From Fusobacterium perfoetens (GTDB lineage Bacteria; Fusobacteriota; Fusobacteriia; Fusobacteriales; Fusobacteriaceae), in contig NZ_JADYTX010000012.1 of NCBI RefSeq assembly GCF_021531475.1, forward strand, positions 1 to 52,442: a stretch of DNA of 52,442 nucleotides. The letters run 5' to 3'. A model generated the notes under the pieces. That model was not told where the DNA came from, did not search any database, and saw nothing but the letters and a program-made list of their open reading frames with translations. How positions within the stretch are numbered: the stretch's first letter is position 1; each line of letters opens with the position of its first letter. Made by a program: the position numbers and the translations under genes. This document shows, in pieces, positions 7,041 to 16,431 of this stretch.

Positions 7041-9695
7041 ATGATAACTGGTCTATTGAAGATGATTTTTGGTACTAAAAACGACAGAGAGATAAAAAGA
7101 ATTCAAAAGAAAGTAAAAATGATTAACGCCTTAGAAGGAGATTATTCAAAACTTACTGATGAAGAATTAAAAGCTAAAACTGAAGAGTTTAAAGCTAGAC
7201 TTGCAAAAGGTGAAACTTTAGATGATTTATTAGTAGAAGCTTTTGCAGTAGTAAGAGAAGCATCAAAAAGAGTTTTAGGAATGAGACACTATGATGTGCA
7301 ACTTATCGGAGGAATTGTTCTTCACGAAGGAAAAATCACAGAGATGAAAACAGGAGAAGGAAAAACATTGGTTGCCACTTGTCCAGTTTACTTAAATGCT
7401 CTTACTGGAAAGGGAGTTCATATAATCACAGTTAATGACTACCTAGCAAAAAGAGACAAGGAACAAATGGGAAGAGTTTATGAATTCTTAGGTCTTACAA
7501 CTGGAGTTATTCTTAATGGACTAGAAAATGAAGAGAGAAAGAAAGCTTATCAAGCTGATGTAACTTATGGAACTAACTCTGAATTTGGATTTGACTACCT
7601 AAGAGATAATATGGTAGGAAGATTAGAAGATAAAGTTCAAAGAAAATTAAACTTCTGTATAGTAGACGAAGTTGACTCAATATTAATTGACGAAGCTAGA
7701 ACACCACTTATCATATCTGGTGCTGCTGAAAATACAGCAAAACTATATCAAACTTTCTATAAAATAGCTACTTTCCTTGAAAGAAGTAGAGAAACAGAAA
7801 AAATAACAGATGTTAAAAAGAAAAAAGAAATGAACATTCCAGATGAAGTTTGGAAAGATTATGAAGTTGATGAAAAAGCAAAAAATATCGTTCTAACTGA
7901 AAAAGGTATTAAAAGAGTTGAACAAATGCTTAATATAGAAAATCTTTATTCTCCAGAAACAATCGAATTAACTCACTACTTAATGCAATGTTTAAAAGCA
8001 AAAGAGTTATTTGAAAGAGATAAAGATTATTTAATCAGAGAAAATGAAGTAGTAATAATAGACGAATTTACAGGAAGAGCTTTAGAGGGAAGAAGATATT
8101 CTGACGGTCTTCACCAAGCAATCGAAGCTAAAGAGGGAGTAAAAATAGCTGGAGAAAACCAAACTCTTGCATCTATCACTTTACAAAACTACTTTAGAAC
8201 GTATGAAAAACTTTCTGGTATGACAGGTACAGCTGAAACAGAAGCTACTGAGTTTATGTTTATCTATGGATTAGCTGTTGTAATTATCCCTACAAATAAA
8301 CCAGTTATAAGAAAAGACAACGGAGATATAATCTACAAAACTCATGAAGAAAAAATCGAAGCTATCGTTGCAAAAATAAAAGAACTTTATGATAAAGGAC
8401 AACCAGTATTAGTTGGTACAATCACTATTCAAGGTTCAGAACTTTTATCAAACGAATTAAAAAAATTAAATATACCTCACAATGTATTAAATGCTAAGTT
8501 CCACGAAAAAGAAGCTGAAATCGTTGCTCAAGCAGGAAGATACAAAGCTGTAACTATTGCTACAAACATGGCAGGTAGAGGGACTGACATAATGCTTGGA
8601 GGAAATCCAGAATTTATGGCAAAATCAGTTGCTAAATCACAAGAAGAATATGATGAGTTATTAGGAAAATATAGAACTCAATGTGAAGAAGAAAAAGAAA
8701 AAGTAAAATCACTTGGAGGATTATATATTCTTGGAACTGAAAGACACGAATCAAGAAGAATTGATAACCAATTGAGAGGAAGATCTGGAAGACAAGGAGA
8801 CCCAGGAGAATCTCAATTCTATCTATCTCTTGAAGATGATTTAATGAAACTATTCGGTTCTGACAGAGTAAAAACTGTTATGGAAAAATTAGGAATGGAA
8901 AGAGGAGAACAAATCACTCATAGAATGATAACAAAAGCTATTGAGAACGCTCAAAAGAAAGTTGAATCAAGAAACTTTGGAATCAGAAAATCTTTACTTG
9001 AATTTGACGACGTAATGAACAAACAAAGAGAGGCAATCTATGCAAGTAGAAATGAAGCTCTTTCTAAAGATGACTTAAAAGAAACAATAATTGCAATGCT
9101 AAGAGGAAGTATCCAATCAGCAGTAATCGAAAGATTTGTTGGAGAATATAAAGAAGAGTGGGATATAAAAGGTCTTGCTGAATTCTTAGAAGAAAAATAT
9201 GGATATGTAATAGAAAACTTAGATGATTATAAAGCTTATGGTATTGAAGAATATGCCGATAAATTAGCTGATGAGTTAGAAGCAAAATATAACGAAAAAG
9301 AAGCAGAAATCACTCCAGAAATAATGAGACAAATTGAAAAATATGTTTTATTAGAAGTTGTTGATAACAGATGGAGAGAACACCTTAAAGCTCTAGATGG
9401 TTTAAGAGAGGGAATTTACTTAAGATCTTATGGACAAAGAGACCCTATCGTTGAATATAAATTACTTTCTGGAGATTTATATGGAAAAATGCTAGAAACA
9501 ATAAAAAGAGAAACAACTTCTTATATGTTTAAAGTAATGGTAAGAAATCCAGAAGACGAGGCTAAAATAGAACAAGTTGAAGTTGAGGATTTAACAAAAG
9601 AAGAAGATAACGTAAATATTGGTGGACCAGATAATCCAGACGCACCTTGTGCTTGTGGAAGTGGAAAACCTTATAATAGATGTTGCGGAAGATAA
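7041..9695 (+). CDS. secA: Preprotein translocase ATPase SecA
   Basis: This is the motor of Sec-dependent protein export, acting at the membrane on SecYEG. The 884 residues include the Walker A motif MKTGEGKT (Lys108), [12 protein letters not shown], the second nucleotide-binding domain with [11 protein letters not shown] and the helicase-like [13 protein letters not shown]-terminal zinc tail CACGSG...CC (about 870-883) binds SecB or lipids in other bacteria. The ATG at 7041 is used because GGAGAGG lies 10 nt upstream and the N-terminus aligns with the family. A lipoprotein gene follows after 30 nt and is probably co-transcribed. Confidence 0.98.
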   Translation: MITGLLKMIFGTKNDREIKRIQKKVKMINALEGDYSKLTDEELKAKTEEFKARLAKGETLDDLLVEAFAVVREASKRVLGMRHYDVQLIGGIVLHEGKITEMKTGEGKTLVATCPVYLNALTGKGVHIITVNDYLAKRDKEQMGRVYEFLGLTTGVILNGLENEERKKAYQADVTYGTNSEFGFDYLRDNMVGRLEDKVQRKLNFCIVDEVDSILIDEARTPLIISGAAENTAKLYQTFYKIATFLERSRETEKITDVKKKKEMNIPDEVWKDYEVDEKAKNIVLTEKGIKRVEQMLNIENLYSPETIELTHYLMQCLKAKELFERDKDYLIRENEVVIIDEFTGRALEGRRYSDGLHQAIEAKEGVKIAGENQTLASITLQNYFRTYEKLSGMTGTAETEATEFMFIYGLAVVIIPTNKPVIRKDNGDIIYKTHEEKIEAIVAKIKELYDKGQPVLVGTITIQGSELLSNELKKLNIPHNVLNAKFHEKEAEIVAQAGRYKAVTIATNMAGRGTDIMLGGNPEFMAKSVAKSQEEYDELLGKYRTQCEEEKEKVKSLGGLYILGTERHESRRIDNQLRGRSGRQGDPGESQFYLSLEDDLMKLFGSDRVKTVMEKLGMERGEQITHRMITKAIENAQKKVESRNFGIRKSLLEFDDVMNKQREAIYASRNEALSKDDLKETIIAMLRGSIQSAVIERFVGEYKEEWDIKGLAEFLEEKYGYVIENLDDYKAYGIEEYADKLADELEAKYNEKEAEITPEIMRQIEKYVLLEVVDNRWREHLKALDGLREGIYLRSYGQRDPIVEYKLLSGDLYGKMLETIKRETTSYMFKVMVRNPEDEAKIEQVEVEDLTKEEDNVNIGGPDNPDAPCACGSGKPYNRCCGR

Positions 9696-9725
9696 AAAAG
9701 AAACTAATAAAGGTATGGTGATAAA

Positions 9726-10442
9726 ATGAAAAAAGCTTTACTAATAATGTCAGTTTTAGTTTTAGGTGCTTGTAGCTCTCTAAAAAATAACGAAAGACAA
9801 GTTACAACAGATGAGATGAAAAACTGGGAACAAACTATATCAAAAGCTGTAGTAGAAAGTGCTTATATATCAGATGAATATGGAAATGAAGATCCAATCT
9901 ATTACTTAAGAAAAACTGGTAAAATGTCAGAAAAAGATTTTAACTTCTTAAGTACACTAACTACTAAAAAAGAGATGGACGAGGAAGATATAGAAAAATT
10001 CCAAAAACTTTTAAATAAATATCCAAATAAAATAGATAGAAAATTCTTCTTAGAAGATACTAACTTAAAAAATCCAAAAGGATTAGTTGATAAAATGGTA
10101 GCAGATTCTCGTCTTAGAATGGCTAACCCATCAAACCACATAGCAACTCAAGTGGCTAGTGAAGAAGAGTGGCAAGATATAGTTACTCTTTCTCAAAAAT
10201 CTGATTTAGATGAAAAAGATACTAAAAAATTAAGAAAACTTTTAAATAAATTTATAAAAAGAAAAGAGTTCTTTGATGAAAGAAGTTGGTACGGAGCTGA
10301 GATCTCTGAAAGATTAGAAGAGATAGTAGGAAAAGCAAAAGTTGGATATGAAGATAAAAAACAACTTAACAATATAAATGCAAAAGCATTATACATAGCT
10401 TATCCTGATTATTTATCACCATTAGAAAGATGGAAAGATTAA
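9726..10442 (+). CDS. Lipoprotein of unknown function with an internal duplication
   Basis: This 238-residue protein begins with a lipoprotein signal and lipobox LGAC, so the mature protein should start at Cys16 and be membrane-anchored. I recognise no family. Two segments are alike. Residues about 60-120 (MDEEDIEKFQKLLNK then RKFF) and about 145-205 (LDEKDTKKLRKLLNK then RKEFF) suggest a tandem helical repeat. It shares the first residues after the lipid cysteine (C-S-SLKN) with the lipoprotein at 17233. It is probably expressed with secA and ends in a strong terminator. Its role is unknown. Confidence 0.85.
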   Translation: MKKALLIMSVLVLGACSSLKNNERQVTTDEMKNWEQTISKAVVESAYISDEYGNEDPIYYLRKTGKMSEKDFNFLSTLTTKKEMDEEDIEKFQKLLNKYPNKIDRKFFLEDTNLKNPKGLVDKMVADSRLRMANPSNHIATQVASEEEWQDIVTLSQKSDLDEKDTKKLRKLLNKFIKRKEFFDERSWYGAEISERLEEIVGKAKVGYEDKKQLNNINAKALYIAYPDYLSPLERWKD

Positions 10443-10447
10443 TTTAG

Positions 10448-10473
10448 ATGGCGTCTTCAAGACGCCATTTTTT
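10448..10473 (+). terminator. Rho-independent terminator of secA-lipoprotein
   Basis: ATGGCGTCT (10448-10456) pairs perfectly with AGACGCCAT (10460-10468) around a 3-nt loop and runs straight into T6. Confidence 0.93.
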
Positions 10474-10575
10474 GATGAAAAACCAATAAATCACTTTAAA
10501 ATTTTAGTAAAAAATGGTAAAATCTATATAAGTATATAAATAAGACACAAATGGGTAGAAGAAAGGAGAACTTTT

Positions 10576-11571
10576 ATGATTATAGTAACTGGAGCAGCAG
10601 GATTTATAGGAAGTGCTTTTATATGGAAATTAAATGAAATGGGAATAAATGATATCTTAGCTGTTGACAAAATGAGAACTGAGGATAAATGGTTAAACTT
10701 AAGAAAAAGAGATTATGCTGATTGGGTAGATAGAGATGATCTTTTTGCTTGGTTAGAAGATCCAGAAAATGCTAAAAAAATAACAGGAGTTGCTCACTTT
10801 GGAGCTTGTTCAGCTACAACTGAAAAAGATGGAGATTATTTAATGAGCAATAACTATGGATATACAAAAAAATTATGGGAGTTCTGTGCAAAACAAAATA
10901 TAAACTTTGTAAATGCTTCATCAGCAGCAACTTATGGAGCTGGAGAGTTAGGATATGATGATGATATATCTGTAGAAGAATACAAAAAACTTATGCCATT
11001 AAATAAATATGGATATTCAAAAAAATTATTTGATGACTGGTCATTTAAACAAACAAAAACTCCAAAACAATGGATAAGCTGTAAATTCTTTAATGTTTAT
11101 GGACCACAAGAATATCATAAAGGAAGAATGGCGTCAATGGTATTCCATACATTTAACCAATATAAAGAAAATGGAAAAGTAAAACTTTTTAAATCTCATA
11201 AAGAGGGATTTGGTGACGGAGGACAACTTAGAGATTTCGTTTATATAAAAGATATTGTTGATGTATTATATTTCTTCTTAACTGAAAAAGTAGAATCTGG
11301 AGTATACAATCTTGGAACTGGAGAGGCTAGAAGTTTTAGAGATCTGTCAATGGCTACTATGGAGGCAGCTGCTGGTAAAAAACTAAATGAAAAAGAAGTT
11401 ATTGAATATGTTCCTATGCCAGAAGATTTAAGAGGAAAATATCAATATTATACAAAAGCTGAGATGGCTAAACTTGCAAGAACTGGTTATAATAAAAAAT
11501 TCCATACTCTAGAAGAGGGAGTTTATGACTATGTTGTAAATTACCTTGCAAAAGAAGACCCATATCTATAG
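10576..11571 (+). CDS. hldD: ADP-L-glycero-D-manno-heptose 6-epimerase
   Basis: This enzyme converts ADP-D-glycero-heptose to ADP-L-glycero-heptose for the LPS inner core. It is a 331-residue extended short-chain dehydrogenase with the NAD(P)-binding GAAGFIG at residues 6-12. The catalytic Tyr145-x-x-x-Lys149 (YGYSK), SSAATYG near 115-121 and the HldD-specific FxxVYGPxEYHKGRMASM block are all present. The gene implies a lipopolysaccharide outer membrane. It starts a tightly spaced set of six genes (gaps 9-30 nt) running to hslO. Confidence 0.97.
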   Translation: MIIVTGAAGFIGSAFIWKLNEMGINDILAVDKMRTEDKWLNLRKRDYADWVDRDDLFAWLEDPENAKKITGVAHFGACSATTEKDGDYLMSNNYGYTKKLWEFCAKQNINFVNASSAATYGAGELGYDDDISVEEYKKLMPLNKYGYSKKLFDDWSFKQTKTPKQWISCKFFNVYGPQEYHKGRMASMVFHTFNQYKENGKVKLFKSHKEGFGDGGQLRDFVYIKDIVDVLYFFLTEKVESGVYNLGTGEARSFRDLSMATMEAAAGKKLNEKEVIEYVPMPEDLRGKYQYYTKAEMAKLARTGYNKKFHTLEEGVYDYVVNYLAKEDPYL

Positions 11572-11584
11572 GAGGAAGTTTTAG

Positions 11585-12391
11585 ATGAATCCATTTTTAC
11601 TAGTAATAATTCTTGGGATAGTAGAAGGAGTTACAGAATTTTTGCCAGTTAGTAGTACTGGACATATGATTTTAGTGGAGAAATTTATAAACAGTCCCTA
11701 TGTAACAAAAGCTTTTATGGATAACTTTTTGATAATAGTTCAACTTGGAGCGATACTTTCTGTTGTAATTTATTTCTGGAATGATATTCACCCTTTTGTA
11801 AAATCAAGAGAGGTCTTTGCTCAAAGATTAAATCTTTGGAGTAAAGTTATAGTTGGAGTTATACCAGCAGGAGTTTTAGGACTTTTATTAGATGATTATA
11901 TTACAGAGTTTTTCTTAGGAAATACAACAGTAGTAGCGATTACTCTTATTCTTTATGGAATAATTTTCTGTTTCATCGAGGGAAAAATAAAAAAAGCTAA
12001 TCCAATAACAAAGATAGAAGATATACCTTATAAATTAGCACTAGCTGTTGGATTTTTCCAATGCCTTGCTATGATACCAGGGACATCTCGTTCAGGTTCA
12101 ACAATAATCGGTGCATTACTACTTGGACTTGCTAAAGGAGTAGCAGCAGAATTTTCATTTTTCTTAGCAATCCCAACAATGATGGGAGCTACACTTTTAA
12201 AAGTTGTAAAAAATGGTCTATCTTTTACACCATTAGAGTGGCAACTATTAGGAATAGGTTTTGTAGTATCTTTTATAGTTGCTTATGTAGTAATAAAATG
12301 GTTTATGGGATATATCAAAACTAAAACTTTTAGATTATTTGGAATATACAGAATAATATTAGGAATATTGGTTTTATTATTTTTAAGATAA
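11585..12391 (+). CDS. uppP: Undecaprenyl-diphosphate phosphatase
   Basis: This integral membrane enzyme regenerates undecaprenyl phosphate, the lipid carrier for peptidoglycan and surface polysaccharides. The 268-residue sequence carries both signature motifs: EGVTEFLPVSSTGH at residues 14-27 and PGTSRSGST near 163. It has about eight hydrophobic segments. It lies 13 nt after hldD, a sensible envelope-biogenesis pairing. Family members can also confer bacitracin tolerance, hence the older name bacA. Confidence 0.97.
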   Translation: MNPFLLVIILGIVEGVTEFLPVSSTGHMILVEKFINSPYVTKAFMDNFLIIVQLGAILSVVIYFWNDIHPFVKSREVFAQRLNLWSKVIVGVIPAGVLGLLLDDYITEFFLGNTTVVAITLILYGIIFCFIEGKIKKANPITKIEDIPYKLALAVGFFQCLAMIPGTSRSGSTIIGALLLGLAKGVAAEFSFFLAIPTMMGATLLKVVKNGLSFTPLEWQLLGIGFVVSFIVAYVVIKWFMGYIKTKTFRLFGIYRIILGILVLLFLR

Positions 12392-12421
12392 TAAAATTTT
12401 AAATATTGGGAAGGAGAATCT

Positions 12422-13477
12422 ATGAATAAAGAGATTTTTTTGGAAATGATAGCTAAGGGAAGAACTTACAAAGTAACCGACATTCATTTATCAGTAGATG
12501 AATTTCCAATTTTTAGGGTAAATGATAAAATATATAGATTTGAAGAGTATGAGGCTCTTACAAAAGAGGGGATTGAATCACTAGCTGAGGAGATTTTAAC
12601 TTTTGAAGAGAGAGAAAGATTAGATGAAGAAAAAGAGATAGATCTGTCTTTTAGAGATTTAAGTGGAAATTGTAGAATAAATATATTTTACGAAAGGGGA
12701 AATCTTTCTTTTGCAGTAAGAATCATAAGAGATGAAATTCCTACAATAGAGGAGTTAAATCTAAGTGTAAAAGTAAATGATTTCTTTGATGAAAGACAAG
12801 GTTTAATAATTGTCTGTGGAAAAACAAGCTCTGGAAAAACTAGCACAATATCAGCTATGCTTAATAAATACAACAATGAAAATTGTTATAATATTTTAAC
12901 ATTGGAAGATCCTATCGAATATATTCACAAGAATAATAAATCTATAATAAGACAAAGAGAGATAGGAAAAGATGTAAAAAGTTATAAAGAGGGAATAAAA
13001 TCAGCTCTAAGACAAAATGTAGATGTTATTATGATTGGAGAGTTAAGAGATAGAGAAAGCGTAGAAATGGCTTTAACTGCTGCTGAGACTGGTCACATTG
13101 TAATTACAACTCTACATTCAAACAGTGTAATTGATACAGTAGATAGACTTATTGGAATGTTTGGAGAGGAAAAAAGAGATTTTATCCAAAGACTTGTGGC
13201 ATTAAATCTTATAGGAGTTATTCATCAAGAGTTTACAACTGGTATAGATGATGAGGCTCAACCTATAAAAGTTCCTATTTGTGAGATAATGTATATGAAT
13301 AGTGGTATACAAAATCTTATAAAAAATGGAAAAATTTCACAAATATCTTCATTTATAGATGTCAGTGGAAGAAAAGGAATGCTTAATAAACAAGAATCTA
13401 TAAAAGAACTTTATAGAGCTAAAAGATTTACAACTGAGCAATTTGAAAAAGAGATTAAAAATTTAAGAAAGATTTAA
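12422..13477 (+). CDS. pilT: PilT-type pilus retraction ATPase
   Basis: This 351-residue ATPase belongs to the secretion/pilus superfamily. The P-loop reads GKTSSGKT (133-140), a variant of the usual GPTGSGKS/T. The aspartate box EDPIEY, Walker B VIMIGELRD and the histidine box TGHIVITTLHSNS follow in order. PilT depolymerises type IV pili for twitching or DNA uptake from the cytoplasmic face. The ComEA-like gene two positions downstream favours a DNA-uptake role. No pilin or assembly gene is in this window. Confidence 0.9.
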   Translation: MNKEIFLEMIAKGRTYKVTDIHLSVDEFPIFRVNDKIYRFEEYEALTKEGIESLAEEILTFEERERLDEEKEIDLSFRDLSGNCRINIFYERGNLSFAVRIIRDEIPTIEELNLSVKVNDFFDERQGLIIVCGKTSSGKTSTISAMLNKYNNENCYNILTLEDPIEYIHKNNKSIIRQREIGKDVKSYKEGIKSALRQNVDVIMIGELRDRESVEMALTAAETGHIVITTLHSNSVIDTVDRLIGMFGEEKRDFIQRLVALNLIGVIHQEFTTGIDDEAQPIKVPICEIMYMNSGIQNLIKNGKISQISSFIDVSGRKGMLNKQESIKELYRAKRFTTEQFEKEIKNLRKI

Positions 13478-13489
13478 TAGGAGTATGAT

Positions 13490-14890
13490 TTGGAAATAAG
13501 ATTGGACTTTGAGGCAAAGGAAAATACCATATATGAGTTTAAAAAAGTTCTTTTGCCTGAAGAAGATATAGATATTTTAGAGGTAAAGACCATAGAAGAA
13601 ACTAAAGATTATATATCTTTGGAACTTTCTTGTGGAAATAGAAAAAAAATCTTTACTTTAAAAAATTATACAGATAGAATGGTAGACCAAAAAACAGTTA
13701 TGGTAAAGGCTGGACTTTTACTTTTGTTTGATAAAGTTTATCCTTGGGGGGCTTTGGTTGGTGTTAGACCTACAAAACTTATAAGAAGATATCTTATTAT
13801 GGGGTATACTTATGATGAGATTGATGAGATTTTAGAAAAACTTTATTTTGTGTTTCCTGAAAAAAGAAAACTTCTTATAGAGGTAGTGAAAAAAGAAAAT
13901 GAATACCTAAACCCAAAAGGTATAAATATGTATGTAGGTATTCCTTACTGCCCTACAAGATGTAAATATTGTTCTTTCGCCTCATACGAGATAAATAGCA
14001 AACTTGGTAACTATTATGACGATTTTGTAAAAACTCTTATTGAGGAGATAAGACTTACTGGTGAGATGCTAAAAGATAAAGATGTAAAGATAGAATCTTT
14101 ATATTTTGGTGGAGGTACACCAAGTATCTTAAAAGAAAAAGATCTAAAAGATATCTTAGAGGAACTTTATAAAAATATAGATCTTAGTCATTTAAAAGAA
14201 TTTACATTCGAGGCTGGAAGAGAGGATACTCTTACGAAAGAAAAGTTAGAAATATTAAAAGAGATGAAAGTGGATAGAGTAAGTCTTAATCCACAGACTT
14301 TTAATGAAAAAGTTTTGAAAGAGCTTAATAGAAATTTTGATAAAAAACATTTTGATGAGATGTTTAGAGAGATAAAAAAACTTGGTTTTGTGGTAAATAT
14401 GGACTTTATAATCGGTCTTCCGGGAGAGAGTGTTGAGGATATACTAAATACTTTTGAAACTGTAAAGGGATATGATATAGATAATCTTACTATACATTTC
14501 TTAGCTATAAAAAATGGTTCAACTCTTATTAAAAATAAATATAGAATAACTGAGATTGAAAGCCAAAGAATAGAGGATAAAATAAGAGAGGTAGTAGAGG
14601 AAAAAAATCTGAAACCATATTATCTATACAGACAAAAAAATAGTATGAACTGGGGAGAAAATCTTGGTTACTCTATTGAGGGAAAAGAATCTATATTTAA
14701 TATAGAGATGATAGAGGAAAATCAATCAACTATCGGTCTTGGTGGAGGAGCTATCAGTAAAAAAGTAGAGATGATAGACGAAACAAGATTTTCAATAGTT
14801 AGATATATAAATCCAAAAGACCCATATATGTATATCTGTGAATTAAAAGACAGAATGAAACAAAAAGAGGAGTTATTTAAGAATTTATAA
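13490..14890 (+). CDS. hemZ: HemZ-type radical SAM coproporphyrinogen III dehydrogenase-like protein
   Basis: This 466-residue radical SAM enzyme has a canonical [4Fe-4S] motif Cys154-x3-Cys158-x2-Cys161 (CPTRCKYC) and a SAM-binding FGGGTPS. The roughly 150-residue N-terminal extension before the radical SAM core is characteristic of HemZ rather than HemN/HemW. HemZ proteins are annotated as oxygen-independent coproporphyrinogen III oxidases, but their activity is less certain than HemN, and no other haem gene is nearby. The start is TTG at 13490, 6 nt after TAGGAG; the nearby ATG at 13485 runs into a stop after four codons. Confidence 0.85.
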   Translation: MEIRLDFEAKENTIYEFKKVLLPEEDIDILEVKTIEETKDYISLELSCGNRKKIFTLKNYTDRMVDQKTVMVKAGLLLLFDKVYPWGALVGVRPTKLIRRYLIMGYTYDEIDEILEKLYFVFPEKRKLLIEVVKKENEYLNPKGINMYVGIPYCPTRCKYCSFASYEINSKLGNYYDDFVKTLIEEIRLTGEMLKDKDVKIESLYFGGGTPSILKEKDLKDILEELYKNIDLSHLKEFTFEAGREDTLTKEKLEILKEMKVDRVSLNPQTFNEKVLKELNRNFDKKHFDEMFREIKKLGFVVNMDFIIGLPGESVEDILNTFETVKGYDIDNLTIHFLAIKNGSTLIKNKYRITEIESQRIEDKIREVVEEKNLKPYYLYRQKNSMNWGENLGYSIEGKESIFNIEMIEENQSTIGLGGGAISKKVEMIDETRFSIVRYINPKDPYMYICELKDRMKQKEELFKNL

Positions 14891-14902
14891 AAGGGGGAAC
14901 AT

Positions 14903-15400
14903 ATGAAAAAAATCTATTTATTAATATGTAACTTTTTTATTATATTTTCTCTAGCTTTTTCACTGCAAAGTGAATACAAAGTAATCTATAGCGATAAAGG
15001 TTCAGGAAAACTTGATATCAATATTGCAAAACAAGAGGATATGTTAAAAGCTGGAGTGGCACCAAGTTATGTTTCAAAGATAATAAGTTTTAGAGATAAA
15101 AAAGGTGGCATAGAATCTCTTGATGAGCTTGATAGAATAAATGGTATAGGTAAGAAAACTTGTAAAAAACTTGAAAAATATTTTTTCGTAGGAGATAATT
15201 ACAAGATAAATCCCCTTAAAATTAATAAAGCTGATGAAACTTTATTAAAATATTATGGCTTTTCAAAAGAGGAGATAAAGGCTATCCAAAAACTTAAAAA
15301 AGAAAATAAATATATAAGAAATAATATAGAATTAAGAAAAATTTTATCTAAAAAAAGCTATAACAAATACAAAGACTTATTTAGATATGATAGATATTAG
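14903..15400 (+). CDS. ComEA-like helix-hairpin-helix protein, secreted
   Basis: The 165-residue protein has an N-terminal signal or anchor (about residues 3-20). It then has a helix-hairpin-helix DNA-binding unit: LDINIAKQEDML, VSKIISFRDKKGG and LDRINGIGKKTCKKL. A second, weaker HhH-like half follows (INKADETLLKYYGF). ComEA proteins hold incoming double-stranded DNA outside the inner membrane in natural transformation. The location two genes after pilT supports that reading. ComEC is not in the window. Confidence 0.78.
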   Translation: MKKIYLLICNFFIIFSLAFSLQSEYKVIYSDKGSGKLDINIAKQEDMLKAGVAPSYVSKIISFRDKKGGIESLDELDRINGIGKKTCKKLEKYFFVGDNYKINPLKINKADETLLKYYGFSKEEIKAIQKLKKENKYIRNNIELRKILSKKSYNKYKDLFRYDRY

Positions 15401-15409
15401 GAGGAAAAA

Positions 15410-16312
15410 TTGAAAAGTAGAATAATAAGAGGAGTTAGTAAAAACGCTAGATTTTTTGTAATAAACTCAACAGATGTAGTACAAAAGGCTTTAGAAATTC
15501 ATAAATGTAGTCCAACAGCAATCGCTGGTTTTGGAAGATTTTTAACAGCAGGTCTTATAATGGGAGCATCACTTAAAGGAGATGATAAACTTTCTCTTAT
15601 AACTGATACAGATGGACCAGTTAATAATATGGTTGTAACAGCAGACGCAAATGGTCATATAAAAGGATATTTATCGAATCCACAAGCTGATTTACCATTA
15701 AAACCAATAGTAAATCAACCAGATGTGGCAAACTTAATCGGAAAAGGAAGTCTTAGAGTAATAAAAGATATGGGACTTAAAGAACCATACTGCGGATTAT
15801 CTGAAATTCAAACTGGAGAGATTGCAACAGACATAGCTTATTATTATGTAACTTCTGAACAAACTCCAACAGTAATCGCTTTAGGAGTAGATCTTCAAGA
15901 TGAAAAAACTGTAAGATCAGCTGGTGGATATATGGTACAACTATTCCCGGGAGCTGACGAAAAATTTATAGATCTTTTAGAGGCAAAAATAAAAGCTATA
16001 AGAAATGTTACAGAACTTTTCAAAGGTGGAATGGACTTAGAAAGAATAGTAAAACTTCTATATGAAGATATGAGTGATGAAACTTATCAAAAACTTGTAG
16101 AAGATTATGAAATCTTAGAAGAGAGAGAAGTATCATATTACTGTGATTGTAATAAAGAAAAATATTATAAAGGTCTAATCACTCTTGGAAAAGAAGAGAT
16201 ATTAAATCTTTTAGAAGAACTTGATGGAACAATAGAAACTGAATGTCACTTCTGTGGTAAAAAATATCAATTCACTAAAGAGGATTTTAAAGAGTTTTTA
16301 GAAAGCAAATAG
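15410..16312 (+). CDS. hslO: Redox-regulated chaperone Hsp33
   Basis: Hsp33 is a holdase activated by oxidation of a zinc-bound cysteine switch. The 300-residue protein has the N-terminal Hsp33 fold (AGFGRFLTAG, SLITDTDGP) and the C-terminal zinc site CDC (near 244-246) and CHFC (near 275-278). The start is TTG at 15410, directly after GAGGAAAAA. It is the last gene of the hldD operon. The hairpin at 16379-16404 can end the transcript. Confidence 0.96.
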   Translation: MKSRIIRGVSKNARFFVINSTDVVQKALEIHKCSPTAIAGFGRFLTAGLIMGASLKGDDKLSLITDTDGPVNNMVVTADANGHIKGYLSNPQADLPLKPIVNQPDVANLIGKGSLRVIKDMGLKEPYCGLSEIQTGEIATDIAYYYVTSEQTPTVIALGVDLQDEKTVRSAGGYMVQLFPGADEKFIDLLEAKIKAIRNVTELFKGGMDLERIVKLLYEDMSDETYQKLVEDYEILEEREVSYYCDCNKEKYYKGLITLGKEEILNLLEELDGTIETECHFCGKKYQFTKEDFKEFLESK

Positions 16313-16314
16313 TA

Positions 16315-16344
16315 TTGACATATTTAAAAAAAAGATGTTATACT
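16315..16344 (+). promoter_or_regulatory. Strong sigma-70 promoter ahead of the FNT channel gene
   Basis: TTGACA (16315-16320), 18 bp, TATACT (16339-16344), immediately after the hslO stop codon. Transcription should begin near 16351, upstream of the hairpin at 16379-16404. Confidence 0.85.
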
Positions 16345-16378
16345 GTTAAAGTGTTAAAAATATAAAAAATATAGATAT

Positions 16379-16404
16379 AGCACATCAAATATGGTGTGCT
16401 TTTT
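16379..16404 (+). terminator. Intrinsic terminator / possible attenuator in the FNT leader
   Basis: AGCACATCA (16379-16387) pairs with TGGTGTGCT (16392-16400), with one G-U pair and a 4-nt loop, then T5. It lies after the promoter at 16315-16344 and before the FNT start codon, so transcripts from that promoter must pass it. It can also terminate the hslO operon. Confidence 0.75.
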
Positions 16405-16431
16405 AAAAAATATCAAAAAAAAGGAGATGAG

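Noticed and set aside
7033-7044. Three-codon ORF (ATG AAA ATA TGA) overlapping the secA start
   Set aside because: It lies only 2 nt after the GGAGAGG site, too close for initiation; the spacing fits the secA ATG instead.
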